From contig CAKASQ030000028.1 of the NCBI GenBank assembly GCA_916988195.3, positions 146,123 through 210,122 of the forward strand: DNA of 64,000 nucleotides, in the 5' to 3' direction. Position 1 is the stretch's first letter, and each line of letters starts with the position of its first letter. Below are positions 17,421 through 24,685 of the stretch, piece after piece. This DNA is from Oscillospiraceae bacterium (lineage in GTDB: Bacteria; Bacillota; Clostridia; Oscillospirales; Oscillospiraceae). A program made the position numbers and the translations under genes. The notes below the pieces were generated by a model, which was given only the letters and a program-made list of their open reading frames with translations, was not told the origin of the DNA and did no database searches.

Positions 17421-18614
17421 ATGGAACAGAATCTGACCTTTGCAGATCTTGGATTATCGAAGGAAATTTTGCAGGCGCTCGAGCAGAAGGGCTACGGCTA
17501 CCCCACGCGCATCCAGGCCGAGGCCATCCCGCCGTTCATGCAGTGGAAGGACGTGATCGCCAAAGCGCCGACCGGCACGGGCAAGACCTTCGCGTTCGGT
17601 ATTCCGATGTTAGAGCATATTGACCCCGAAAGCGAGGACCTGCAGGGCCTCATTCTCGCGCCGACTAGAGAGCTCGCGATTCAGATCTGCGACGAGCTCA
17701 AGGGCCTTGCCGCGTTCAACAAGAATATCTGCGTCGCGGTAGTTTACGGCGGGGCAAAAATCGAGCAGCAGATCAAGCAGCTGGCCAAACACCCGCAGAT
17801 CGTTGTCGCCACGCCCGGGCGGCTCATGGACCACTACAACCGCAAGACGCTGCGGCTTGACAAGGTGCAGACGGTCGTGCTGGACGAAGCCGACCGGATG
17901 CTCGATATGGGCTTTTTTGACGATGTGACGAAGATCATCGAGCGCGTTAAGAACCGGAAAAATCTCGGCCTCTTCTCCGCGACCATCTCGCAGGAGGTCA
18001 TGACCGTCTCGTGGATGTACCAGCGCGACGAGGTGGAGATCACCGTCCCTGCCGATACGGATAACCGCCCGGACATCACCCAGTACTCCATCACCTGCCC
18101 GCCGCTTGAAAAGGTCGACATGGCCATCCGCCTCATCCGCACACTGGGACTCGAGCGGACGATCATTTTCTGCAATACGAAGGTCATGTGCCAGCGGCTG
18201 AGCGATGATTTAAGACGTTTTGGCTTACAGGCCGACTGCATCCACGGCGATATCGCACAGCAAAAGCGCGAAAAAACAATGCGCACGTTCAAGGAGGGAA
18301 AGCTCCCCGTGCTCATCGCGACCGACGTTGCCTCGCGCGGCATCGACGTAGACGACGTCGACTGCGTCATCAACTACGACGTGCCCGAGGAGAACGAATA
18401 TTACATCCACCGCATCGGCAGAACCGGCCGCGCCAAGAAAAAGGGCATTGCCGTCTCCATCCTCGGCACATTCCCCGAGCAGGCCAAGCTCTCGGAGATC
18501 GCAAAATATTCGCACTACCAGATCCAGCCCGTGAAATTTCTCGAGGACGGCACGCTCGTAGAAGAGCAGCCGAGGGAGAAAAAGCCCCAGCCGCGCCGGA
18601 GGTTCCGGCGGTGA
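17421..18614 (+). CDS. DEAD-box ATP-dependent RNA helicase
   Basis: The protein has 397 residues from ATG 17421 (MEQNLTFADLGLSKEI). All core motifs are visible in order: the Q motif GYPTRIQAEAIPPFM, motif I APTGTGKTFAF, PTRELAIQI, TPGRLMDH, motif II VLDEADRML, motif III SATIS, motif IV IIFCNT, motif V ATDVASRGID and motif VI HRIGRTGRA. The C-terminal tail is short and Pro/Arg-rich (EKKPQPRRRFRR), lacking the RNA-binding domain of DbpA. It most resembles RhlE/CshA-type helicases that remodel rRNA or mRNA in the cytoplasm. Its stop (TGA) overlaps the GTG start of the DprA-like gene. Confidence 0.93.
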   Translation: MEQNLTFADLGLSKEILQALEQKGYGYPTRIQAEAIPPFMQWKDVIAKAPTGTGKTFAFGIPMLEHIDPESEDLQGLILAPTRELAIQICDELKGLAAFNKNICVAVVYGGAKIEQQIKQLAKHPQIVVATPGRLMDHYNRKTLRLDKVQTVVLDEADRMLDMGFFDDVTKIIERVKNRKNLGLFSATISQEVMTVSWMYQRDEVEITVPADTDNRPDITQYSITCPPLEKVDMAIRLIRTLGLERTIIFCNTKVMCQRLSDDLRRFGLQADCIHGDIAQQKREKTMRTFKEGKLPVLIATDVASRGIDVDDVDCVINYDVPEENEYYIHRIGRTGRAKKKGIAVSILGTFPEQAKLSEIAKYSHYQIQPVKFLEDGTLVEEQPREKKPQPRRRFRR

Positions 18615-19504
18615 GGCAGACAGAACGAGGCTTGCTTCTTCTCTGCTGCCCGCTGGGAGATGCGATGGCGGGCGCGCTCAGTCTCGCGCAGGCGCGGGAG
18701 CTATCGAGACGCGCGCGTGCGGCCGGGATCGGAGAAGAAGATCCTTTCCGCGATGTAACCGTCAAGGACGTGCGCAGGCTTGGGTACTCGGAATACGAGG
18801 CAGGGCACATTGTCTCGCTCCTTGGCCGCGAGCGGCAGCTCGACGGATACTTGCTTGCGGCGGAAAAAGCGGGCGTGACAGTCATCACACGGCTCGACAA
18901 CAGGTTCCCCCGAAAGCTCCGCGAGCAGCTGGGTGCAAGATGTCCGGCGGCGCTTTTCTGCCGGGGCGATTTGCGGCTTTTGCAGCGCCCGTGCATCTCC
19001 GTGGTCGGTTCGCGGCATTTGGCCCAGCCCGGGGCACAGTTTGCCGCACAGGCAGGCTGTCTCGCCGCGAAAGAGGGCTTCACGCTCTGTTCGGGAGACG
19101 CGATGGGCGCCGACCGGACGGCGCAGGAGGCGTGCCTTTCCAATGGCGGCAGCGTCCTCATCTTCCCGGCGACGGAGCTCGTCTACTGCCCCATACGGAA
19201 AAACACCTTATACGCGGCAGAAGGCGGCTTTGAGTTCGGCTTTTCCGCGCAGCGGGCGCTTGGCCGGAACCGCTTCATCCACGCGATGGGAGAAAAGACG
19301 CTCGTCGCGCAAACGAGCTTCGGTAAGGGCGGCACCTGGAACGGAAGCCTTGACAATTTGCAGCACGAATACAGCCCGCTCTTCGTTTTCGACGACGGCA
19401 GTGAAGGAACGCGGGCCCTCTGCGCACGCGGCGCGACCCCCGTGCAAGCTCTCACAAGCCTGCAAGCGCTCACCCCCGCGCAGTTAAGCTTTGATATGCA
19501 GTAA
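18611..19504 (+). CDS. DprA/Smf-like DNA-processing protein (single Rossmann domain)
   Basis: The protein has 297 residues from a GTG that overlaps the upstream stop as GTGA. Residues 95-270 show the DprA Rossmann-like fold: PAALFCRGDLRLL, CISVVGSRHLAQPG, CSGDAMGADRTAQEACL (equivalent of SGGARGID..AH..AL), IFPATELVYCPI, and ALGRNRFIHAMGEKTLVAQ. DprA loads RecA on incoming single-stranded DNA in natural transformation, but many non-competent Firmicutes keep one. The motif is altered (AMGAD for ARGID), and the gene is not in the usual dprA-topA context, so a sister family with another nucleotide-linked role is possible. No C-terminal winged helix is present. Confidence 0.75.
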   Translation: MRQTERGLLLLCCPLGDAMAGALSLAQARELSRRARAAGIGEEDPFRDVTVKDVRRLGYSEYEAGHIVSLLGRERQLDGYLLAAEKAGVTVITRLDNRFPRKLREQLGARCPAALFCRGDLRLLQRPCISVVGSRHLAQPGAQFAAQAGCLAAKEGFTLCSGDAMGADRTAQEACLSNGGSVLIFPATELVYCPIRKNTLYAAEGGFEFGFSAQRALGRNRFIHAMGEKTLVAQTSFGKGGTWNGSLDNLQHEYSPLFVFDDGSEGTRALCARGATPVQALTSLQALTPAQLSFDMQ

Positions 19505-19509
19505 CAAAA

Positions 19510-19695
19510 CCTCGTAGAGTTTCGCCATCCGCAGATGGCGAAATAAAATTTAAATTCATTTTATCCGGCGGCTTTGCTGACCGGAAAAATACCGCTCGCC
19601 TCGCAAGTGTGGAATTTTGCGCCTTTGGCGCAAAATTATGCGCGCAGTCGAGGCGCAACCCCTTTCTTTCTAAAAAGCATCAGCTTTTTAGAAAG
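19510..19695. repeat. Structured intergenic repeat family R1, copy 2
   Basis: Same order of elements as the copy at 13.45 kb: hairpin I TTTCGCCATC/GATGGCGAAA; hairpin II GGCGGC TTT GCTGACC; outer stem CGCCTCG/CGAGGCG; hairpin III AATTTTGCGCC/GGCGCAAAATT; hairpin [30 protein letters not shown]. Relative to copy 1 the outer stem changes A-T to G-C on both sides, and hairpin IV is wholly different in sequence yet still fully paired. It lies between the convergent dprA-like and CHAP-SLH genes. Confidence 0.75.
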
Positions 19696-19698
19696 AAA

Positions 19699-19729
19699 AA
19701 AGCCATCCGGCGTGCCGGATGGCTTTTGC
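19699..19729. terminator. Hairpin terminator between convergent genes
   Basis: Stem AAGCCATCCGG / CCGGATGGCTT with loop CGTG; AAAAAA on the left and TTTGCTTA on the right. It directly follows the stop of the minus-strand CHAP-SLH gene. Confidence 0.8.
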
Positions 19730-20884
19730 TTATAAGCTCATGTAGTTTCTTGCAGCGTAGAGCCTTGCAAGTAAGGTCACAGCCTGCTCGCAGGTAAGAT
19801 TTCCCGCCGGCAGGAAGCCGGAACCGGTTCCGCTGATGAGCCCTGCCGTCGTTGCGACCGCAACGCCCTCGCGCGCCCAATCGCTGATAGAGGACGCGTC
19901 CGCAAACTGCCAGAGGACGCTCTCGTCCGATGCAAGCGCGTCGCCCGTGAGCCGCCAGAGCCTTGTGAGCACGACTGCTGCCATCTCGCGCGTCAACGTG
20001 CCGTCGGCGTCAAAATTCCCGTACGCGTCGCCCATCATCAGGCCAAGGCGCGCCGCCTCCGTTTGCGGCTGGCTCAGATCCAGCCAATCGCCAAGGCCGT
20101 AGGCCGTGTTCACAAGAAGCTTTGCAAACTGTCCTCTCGTGATGGCTGCGTTCGCGTTCAGGCTCGTCCCGGCCAGAAGGCCCCACTGCTTCGCGTAGGC
20201 TACTGCGCTCTGCGCCCAGTCGGACACCTCGCCCGTCATACTGCCGCTGCCAAGCACATCCGCCGCCGATTGATTCGCGGCCGCGCTCAAGGGTGCGGAG
20301 GGGAGCACACCGGTTGTCGCCCGCTGCTCATCCTGCCAAATCTCCTCCTCGGTCGGCTCCTGCGCCTCGGGGCGCCTGCCGTCGTAGGAAGTGAGTGTAT
20401 AGAACGTGTAGCAGCTGTCAACGGAGATCGTGCGGTTCACGCCCGCCTGTCCGTTCCAGATCCAGTTCTGCTCGATGAGCGTGATCGTTCCGGCGGCTTC
20501 GTCCGCTTCCTTGCACAAAACGTAGTGCCCGCAGCCGCGCTCGCGCTCTTCGGCAGTCGCGTAGCCGATATCCCCGGGCTGGGGATCGCTTGTCCGTTCA
20601 AAATAATAGGTATCGTCGTTCGTGATCCAGATGTTATGTCCGACGGCCTGAAGCTCAAGGCCGTAAACCTCGCGATAATACCGCTGCACATAGTCGAGGC
20701 AGTCGGGAGAAGCGGTCGTCAGGTTGTAAATGGCCTCTACACCGTCCAGACTGTCTGCCGCAAAGCCATCGCAGGTAATTTCCACATAATCCGTATGCAG
20801 GCTCTCATCGCCCGCCAATGCCGCTGTTGTAAGGCACGCCGCGCAGAGCGCCGCCGCCAGAAACGCACAGAGCCGTCTCTTCAT
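19730..20884 (-). CDS. Secreted CHAP-like domain protein with SLH repeats
   Basis: The start at ATG 20884 (MKRRLCAFLAAALCAACLTT) gives 384 residues with a clear Sec signal peptide ending near ALA-GDE. Residues 30-180 look like a CHAP/NlpC-type hydrolase: PDCLDYVQRYYREVYG (Cys), QPGDIGYATA, and GHYVLCKEADEAAGTI (His), plus IEQNW, typical of amidase or endopeptidase cell-wall enzymes. A linker of about 60 residues follows, then two to three S-layer-homology repeats (WAQSAVAYAKQWGLLAGTSL, LTREMAAVVLTRLWRLTGD, WAREGVAVATTAGLISGTGS) that bind secondary cell-wall polymers. It is therefore probably a wall-anchored murein-modifying protein. The catalytic call is moderate; the SLH part is clear. Confidence 0.8.
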   Translation of the reverse strand: MKRRLCAFLAAALCAACLTTAALAGDESLHTDYVEITCDGFAADSLDGVEAIYNLTTASPDCLDYVQRYYREVYGLELQAVGHNIWITNDDTYYFERTSDPQPGDIGYATAEERERGCGHYVLCKEADEAAGTITLIEQNWIWNGQAGVNRTISVDSCYTFYTLTSYDGRRPEAQEPTEEEIWQDEQRATTGVLPSAPLSAAANQSAADVLGSGSMTGEVSDWAQSAVAYAKQWGLLAGTSLNANAAITRGQFAKLLVNTAYGLGDWLDLSQPQTEAARLGLMMGDAYGNFDADGTLTREMAAVVLTRLWRLTGDALASDESVLWQFADASSISDWAREGVAVATTAGLISGTGSGFLPAGNLTCEQAVTLLARLYAARNYMSL

Positions 20885-20952
20885 TGAACCAGTCCTTTCT
20901 ATCAAACACCTTATTATTGTAACCTTTTGTTATCGATCCGTCAATCTTTTTC

Positions 20953-20982
20953 TTTACCGGTGCTTGTATGGTATGATATAAT
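20953..20982 (+). promoter_or_regulatory. Promoter of mrnC-rqcH
   Basis: TTTACC, an 18-nt spacer and TATAAT (20977-20982), 34 nt before the TTG start of mrnC. Confidence 0.6.
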
Positions 20983-21015
20983 CAGAAAAAAGAACCACTT
21001 ACGGGAGGTCTTCGC

Positions 21016-21429
21016 TTGAAGAACTACTTTTCTCTTTCCATGCGCCCGCAGGACATCGGCCAGATCAGCGCGCTCGGGCTTGCGCACTGCGGCGACGCGG
21101 TGTTTGAGCTTCTGGTGCGAAGCTGGCTGTGCGACAGCGGCAAGCTCACAACCAAGCAGCTGCACCGCGCGACGGTGTCCTACGTCTGCGCCCCCGCGCA
21201 GGCCGCGCGCGTCGACCGGATGCTCCCGCTTCTGACGCCCGATGAGCTCGCGCAGTACAAACGGGGCCGCAACGCGCATGTGAGCGCGATCCCCAAAAAC
21301 GCGACGCACGAGCAGTACTCCAAGGCGACAGGGCTCGAGTGTCTGTTCGGCGCACTGTATCTCGCGGGGAAATTAGAGCGCATCAACGAGCTTTTTATTC
21401 TGACCATGGAGGAACCCCATGCCGATTGA
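21016..21429 (+). CDS. mrnC: Mini-ribonuclease 3 (MrnC)
   Basis: The protein has 137 residues from a TTG start behind GGGAGG. It carries the catalytic half of RNase III without a dsRNA-binding domain: ALGLAHCGDAVFELLVRSWL (the GDAVFE acidic motif) and TGLECLFGALYLAG. Mini-III dimers mature 23S rRNA ends. In Firmicutes mrnC normally follows cysS; here it is instead upstream of rqcH, overlapping it by 11 nt. Length and both acidic motifs match the family, so the call is firm. Confidence 0.92.
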   Translation: MKNYFSLSMRPQDIGQISALGLAHCGDAVFELLVRSWLCDSGKLTTKQLHRATVSYVCAPAQAARVDRMLPLLTPDELAQYKRGRNAHVSAIPKNATHEQYSKATGLECLFGALYLAGKLERINELFILTMEEPHAD

Positions 21430-23179
21430 CGCTGTATTTTTAGAGAGCCTATGTGAAGAATTGCAGGAAAAGCTTTTGGCCTGCCGGGTCGACAAGGTCC
21501 AGCAACCCGAGCGCGACACGATTCTTCTTTCCATGCGGGGCGCAAGCGGCGGCGGAAAGCTGCTGCTCACGGCTTCGCCCAACCACCCGCGCATCCAGCT
21601 GACAAACTTATCGTTTGAGAATCCCGCCCAGCCGCCGATGTTCTGCATGCTGCTGCGAAAGCATTTAACGGGCGGACGTTTGGTCTCCATCACGCAGCCG
21701 CCCATGGAGCGCCTCGCCGAGCTGACGTTTGACTGCATCGACGAGATGGGAACGCCCTGCCAAAAAAAGCTCATTTTAGAGCTCATGGGGCGCAACTCGA
21801 ACCTCATCCTGACGGGCGCGGATGGGCGGATCCTCGATTGCCTGCGCCGGGTCGATTTTGAGATGTCCGAACAGCGGCAGGTCCTGCCGGGGCTTTACTA
21901 CCATCTGCCGCCCACGCAGGGAAAGCGCAATCCGTGGGAAGCATCCGAGGACGAGCTGCGCGCACTGCTGCTTTCTCAAAAAACGCAGCAGGCAGCGGAC
22001 GCGTTCTTATTGGAGCGCTTCGGAGGCCTCTCTCCCCTTCTTTGCCGCGAGCTTGCCTTCCGCGTGTTCGGTGGGGTCGATTCTGATCTGGCCGCGCTTT
22101 CGGACGAAGAAAAACAGCAGGCCGCCGAGCGGCTGTTTGCGGAGCTGCAAGCGCTCCATACCGGCGAAAAAATGCCGACGGTTCTGCTGCGAGACGGCAG
22201 ACCATGGGACTTTACCTGCATGCCGATTCGCCAATATGAAGGTCTTGTCTCGCAGGAAACTGCGCCGTCGTTCTCTGCGCTCCTAGACGACTTTTATGCC
22301 AAACGCGACCTTCTCGAGCGCACGCGGCAGAAGACGCAGACGCTCCGCAAGACGCTCACAAATCTCCACAGCCGCACGGCAAGAAAGCTCCAGAACCAGA
22401 AAAAGGAGCTCGAGGCGACGTTTGACCGTGAGCACCTCAGGCGGCTCGGCGATATCGTAACTGCAAATCTGCACGCGATTTCCCGGGGGCAGGCGCGGTT
22501 GACCGCCGTCGACTTTTACGACCCCGAGATGAAGGAGATCGACATTCCCTTAAACCCCGCCGTCTCGCCGCAGCAGAACGCCGCGAAATTCTACAAGGAC
22601 TATCAGAAGGCGAAGACGGCCGAGAAGGTGCTCACCGAGCAGATCGCGAAGGGCGAGGCGGAGCTTTCGTATCTTGCAAGCGTTTTAGACGAGCTCTCGC
22701 GCGTCGAATCCGAACGGGACATTCAGGAAATCCGGCAGGAGCTGACAGACGGCGGCTATATCCGCGAGACGGGGCAGAAGAAAAAGATGAAGCTGCCCGC
22801 ATCGAAGCCCATGGTCTTCCGCTCGTCCGACGGGTTTGAAATTCTTGTCGGCCGCAACAACCGGCAGAACGACCTTCTCACCTGCAAAATGGCGCAGAAG
22901 CAGGATATCTGGCTGCACACGCAGAAAATCCATGGCAGCCACGTCATCATCGCCTGCGCGCCCGGGACGCCTCCCGACCGGACGGTGACCGAGGCGATGC
23001 AGCTGGCCGTCTATTTTTCGCAGGCGCGCGAGGGACAGAACGTGCCGGTTGACTACACGCGCGTCAAAAATGTCAAAAAGCCGGCGGGTGCAAAGCCCGG
23101 CATGGTGATCTACGACCACTATACGACCGCCGTCGTCACGCCGGACACGAAGCTTGTGGAAACGCTCCGGGAGGGTTAA
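21419..23179 (+). CDS. rqcH: RqcH, ribosome quality-control NFACT protein
   Basis: The protein has 586 residues. The N-terminal NFACT-N domain includes MPIDAVFLESLCEELQEKLL, LLTASPNHPRIQLTN and ELMGRNSNLIL; a central coiled coil spans about 290-440 (TRQKTQTLRKTLTNLHSRTA); the C-terminal NFACT-R domain contains GFEILVGRNNRQNDLLTCK, DIWLHTQKIHGSHVII and TRVKNVKKPAGAKPGMV. RqcH binds stalled 50S subunits with peptidyl-tRNA and recruits tRNA-Ala to add C-terminal Ala tails that mark the nascent chain for ClpXP. Old annotations call it fibronectin-binding protein. It is co-transcribed with mrnC. Confidence 0.95.
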   Translation: MPIDAVFLESLCEELQEKLLACRVDKVQQPERDTILLSMRGASGGGKLLLTASPNHPRIQLTNLSFENPAQPPMFCMLLRKHLTGGRLVSITQPPMERLAELTFDCIDEMGTPCQKKLILELMGRNSNLILTGADGRILDCLRRVDFEMSEQRQVLPGLYYHLPPTQGKRNPWEASEDELRALLLSQKTQQAADAFLLERFGGLSPLLCRELAFRVFGGVDSDLAALSDEEKQQAAERLFAELQALHTGEKMPTVLLRDGRPWDFTCMPIRQYEGLVSQETAPSFSALLDDFYAKRDLLERTRQKTQTLRKTLTNLHSRTARKLQNQKKELEATFDREHLRRLGDIVTANLHAISRGQARLTAVDFYDPEMKEIDIPLNPAVSPQQNAAKFYKDYQKAKTAEKVLTEQIAKGEAELSYLASVLDELSRVESERDIQEIRQELTDGGYIRETGQKKKMKLPASKPMVFRSSDGFEILVGRNNRQNDLLTCKMAQKQDIWLHTQKIHGSHVIIACAPGTPPDRTVTEAMQLAVYFSQAREGQNVPVDYTRVKNVKKPAGAKPGMVIYDHYTTAVVTPDTKLVETLREG

Positions 23180-23180
23180 A

Positions 23181-23468
23181 ATGGAACACTGGCAGAATAA
23201 ACACTATTCCTTTTTTCAGAACACCGCATGCGAATACTTCCCGTGCCACGAAACGAAGCACCCCGAGCGCTTCAACTGTCTGTTCTGCTACTGTCCGCTG
23301 TACGCGCTGGGACGTAACTGCGGCGGCAATTTCCGGTACACGCCGAGCGGGATCAAGGACTGCTCGGGCTGCATGATTCCGCACGAGAAGGACAATTTTG
23401 GCCGAATCACAGGCCGCTTTCAGGAGCTCTGCGAGCGCCTTCGCCGGTTGGAACAGACAAAGGAATAA
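23181..23468 (+). CDS. Cysteine-rich small domain protein
   Basis: The protein has 95 residues (ATG 23181, 1 nt after the rqcH stop, ribosome-binding site GGGAGG). It contains FFQNTACEYFPCHE, RFNCLFCYCPLYALG, NCGG and DCSGCMIPH, in total eight Cys arranged as probable metal-binding pairs. This matches the 'cysteine-rich small domain' family of Clostridia and some archaea, whose role is not established; a metal or cobalamin-related role has been suggested because of gene neighbours elsewhere. Here it travels with rqcH and mrnC. Confidence 0.8.
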   Translation: MEHWQNKHYSFFQNTACEYFPCHETKHPERFNCLFCYCPLYALGRNCGGNFRYTPSGIKDCSGCMIPHEKDNFGRITGRFQELCERLRRLEQTKE

Positions 23469-23508
23469 AAAACGCCCCGCCTCAAAGACTAGCCTTGAGG
23501 TGAAGCAA

Positions 23509-23640
23509 ATGAATCGCAAAAAGAGGGCCGCCCCCTTCGAGCTGCATGACCCGATCGTGCCCGAGGTGCGCGGGACAGCGTCTGACGCGCCCGACATTGT
23601 GGATGCAGGCGGCGCGCAGACAAATCCAGCAGAATTCTGA
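23509..23640 (+). CDS. Small hypothetical protein (43 aa)
   Basis: ATG 23509 follows TTGAGGTGAAGCAA, a good Shine-Dalgarno site at normal spacing. The product (MNRKKRAAPFELHDPIVPEV..., ending TNPAEF) is basic at the N-terminus and acidic after. A short hairpin CCTCAA/TTGAGG overlaps the ribosome-binding site. I do not recognise a family. The frame is short, so chance cannot be excluded. Confidence 0.45.
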   Translation: MNRKKRAAPFELHDPIVPEVRGTASDAPDIVDAGGAQTNPAEF

Positions 23641-23647
23641 CACAAAA

Positions 23648-23709
23648 TACGACCTTCCGTCATAGGATACTTCGGAGGCAATCTCCAAGACTTATTTCGG
23701 GAGGTCGTA
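23648..23709 (+). promoter_or_regulatory. Leader hairpin that hides the ribosome-binding site of the Cys-rich protein
   Basis: TACGACCTTCCG (23648-23659) is complementary over 12 bp, with one G-U, to CGGGAGGTCGTA (23698-23709), which contains the GGGAGG Shine-Dalgarno of the gene at 23714. The 38-nt loop has its own small hairpin (GGAG GCAAT CTCC). Closed, the structure would block translation. It could sense temperature, a metal or a ligand; I recognise no known riboswitch class. Confidence 0.55.
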
Positions 23710-23713
23710 CGTT

Positions 23714-24064
23714 ATGTGTAATAACAGTGTCTATGGCGGTATCGTGTTCCCCAGCTTCGTCGCCAATTCCTGCTGCAACCCCTGCTGCCGGAACTCCGGC
23801 TCGGTGGGCGGAACGAGCAATTCTAATACCTCGAACCGCTGCACGTGCACCTGCACCTGCAACAATGGCTCGACCGGCTCTGTCGGCGGAACCAGCAGCG
23901 GCAACAATTCTTCAAACACCATGTGCGGCTGCGGCTGCCGCCGGTGCGGGTGCAATTCCTGCTCGTCCGGCTTCGTCGCAGGCACGTCCACCGGCTGCTC
24001 CTGCGGGTGCAACAGCTGCAATTCCTGCCGCCGCTGCGGCTGCGGGAACTACTCCACGACCTGA
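23714..24064 (+). CDS. Very Cys/Gly/Ser/Asn-rich small protein
   Basis: The 116-residue protein has about 22 Cys (19%), with repeated blocks: SCCNPCCRNSG, RCTCTCTCNNG, MCGCGCRRCGCNSC and CSCGCNSCNSCRRCGCG, separated by SVGGTS, SVGGTS and FVAGTS spacers. There is no signal peptide or membrane segment. Such composition is typical of spore-coat or exosporium proteins that crosslink by disulfides, or of metal-binding metallothionein-like proteins; sequence alone cannot choose. The ribosome-binding site GGGAGG is in a hairpin (see the leader feature). A hairpin terminator follows. Confidence 0.7.
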   Translation: MCNNSVYGGIVFPSFVANSCCNPCCRNSGSVGGTSNSNTSNRCTCTCTCNNGSTGSVGGTSSGNNSSNTMCGCGCRRCGCNSCSSGFVAGTSTGCSCGCNSCNSCRRCGCGNYSTT

Positions 24065-24113
24065 CAATCCGGCGCCCTCGGGCGCCCTTACATGCAAGCC
24101 TTCCGAAAACATG

Positions 24114-24143
24114 AGCCAGCCGGGAAACCGGCTGGCTTGTCTT
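24114..24143 (+). terminator. Terminator after the Cys-rich gene
   Basis: Stem AGCCAGCCGG / CCGGCTGGCT with GAAA loop, then TGTCTTGTC. A second small hairpin GGCGCCC/GGGCGCC lies at 24070-24088. Confidence 0.8.
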
Positions 24144-24170
24144 GTCAAAGCGGGTGCGCCATGGTATACT
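24142..24170 (+). promoter_or_regulatory. Promoter of the small membrane protein gene
   Basis: TTGTCA (24142-24147), a 17-nt spacer and TATACT (24165-24170), 31 nt before the ATG. Confidence 0.65.
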
Positions 24171-24201
24171 GATTGCAATTTGAATAGGAGATGAAAAAGC
24201 T

Positions 24202-24489
24202 ATGGGAAGCTTTGTACGAAAGTTCTTCGCGCCGTGGACAGCTGGGGACTGCTTTGACGATTTGGACGATTTTTATGATTTTTTGCTGCGGCGGAACAAG
24301 CTGCTCAACGCGGTGCGCGTCGTGTTTTTCCTGATTGCCGCCGCGTGCCTGATGCTGGGCTACGCGTTTGAGCCGCAGCCTTATAATTCTGTGGCCGTCG
24401 GCGCGCTCGTTCTGGCGCTGGGCCTGAGCCTCGTCATCATCCAGAACGAAAAGCAGCTCCCGCCGGAGATTCAGAACCAGAAGTCCTGA
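24202..24489 (+). CDS. Small membrane protein, two transmembrane segments
   Basis: The protein has 95 residues with an acidic, aromatic N-terminal region (CFDDLDDFYDFLLRRNKLL), then two hydrophobic helices (VRVVFFLIAAACLMLGYAF and VAVGALVLALGLSLVIIQN) and a polar tail. The ribosome-binding site is AGGAGATG. I recognise no family. It has its own promoter and precedes a palindromic repeat. Confidence 0.65.
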   Translation: MGSFVRKFFAPWTAGDCFDDLDDFYDFLLRRNKLLNAVRVVFFLIAAACLMLGYAFEPQPYNSVAVGALVLALGLSLVIIQNEKQLPPEIQNQKS

Positions 24490-24532
24490 TAAACGTGTAC
24501 TTCACAAAAATTGCGTCGGTTCCCAAACAGCG

Positions 24533-24640
24533 CGTAGGGGGCGATTGAGCACATCGCCCCAAGGGCAGTTACAAATTCGCCGCAGATTTAGCTTAAAACG
24601 GCCTGTTCTGCCGGGACGATGTGCTCAATCGTCCCCTACG
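24533..24640. repeat. Palindromic 'CGTAGGGG' dispersed repeat, full copy B
   Basis: This is the most symmetric copy: CGTAGGGGGCGATTGAGCAC + ATCGCCCC on the left and GGGACGATGTGCTCAATCG + TCCCCTACG on the right are inverted repeats of each other, and each arm is itself a hairpin around GATTGAGCACATC. The core holds ACAAATTCGCCGCAGATTTA and AAAACGGCCTGTTCTGCC, the same as copy A. Size 108 bp. It lies between convergent genes and can terminate both. Confidence 0.8.
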
Positions 24641-24685
24641 TCAAATTTGGAGTTTTCCTGTAAAAAGCGAAGTGTTTTGCATTCT

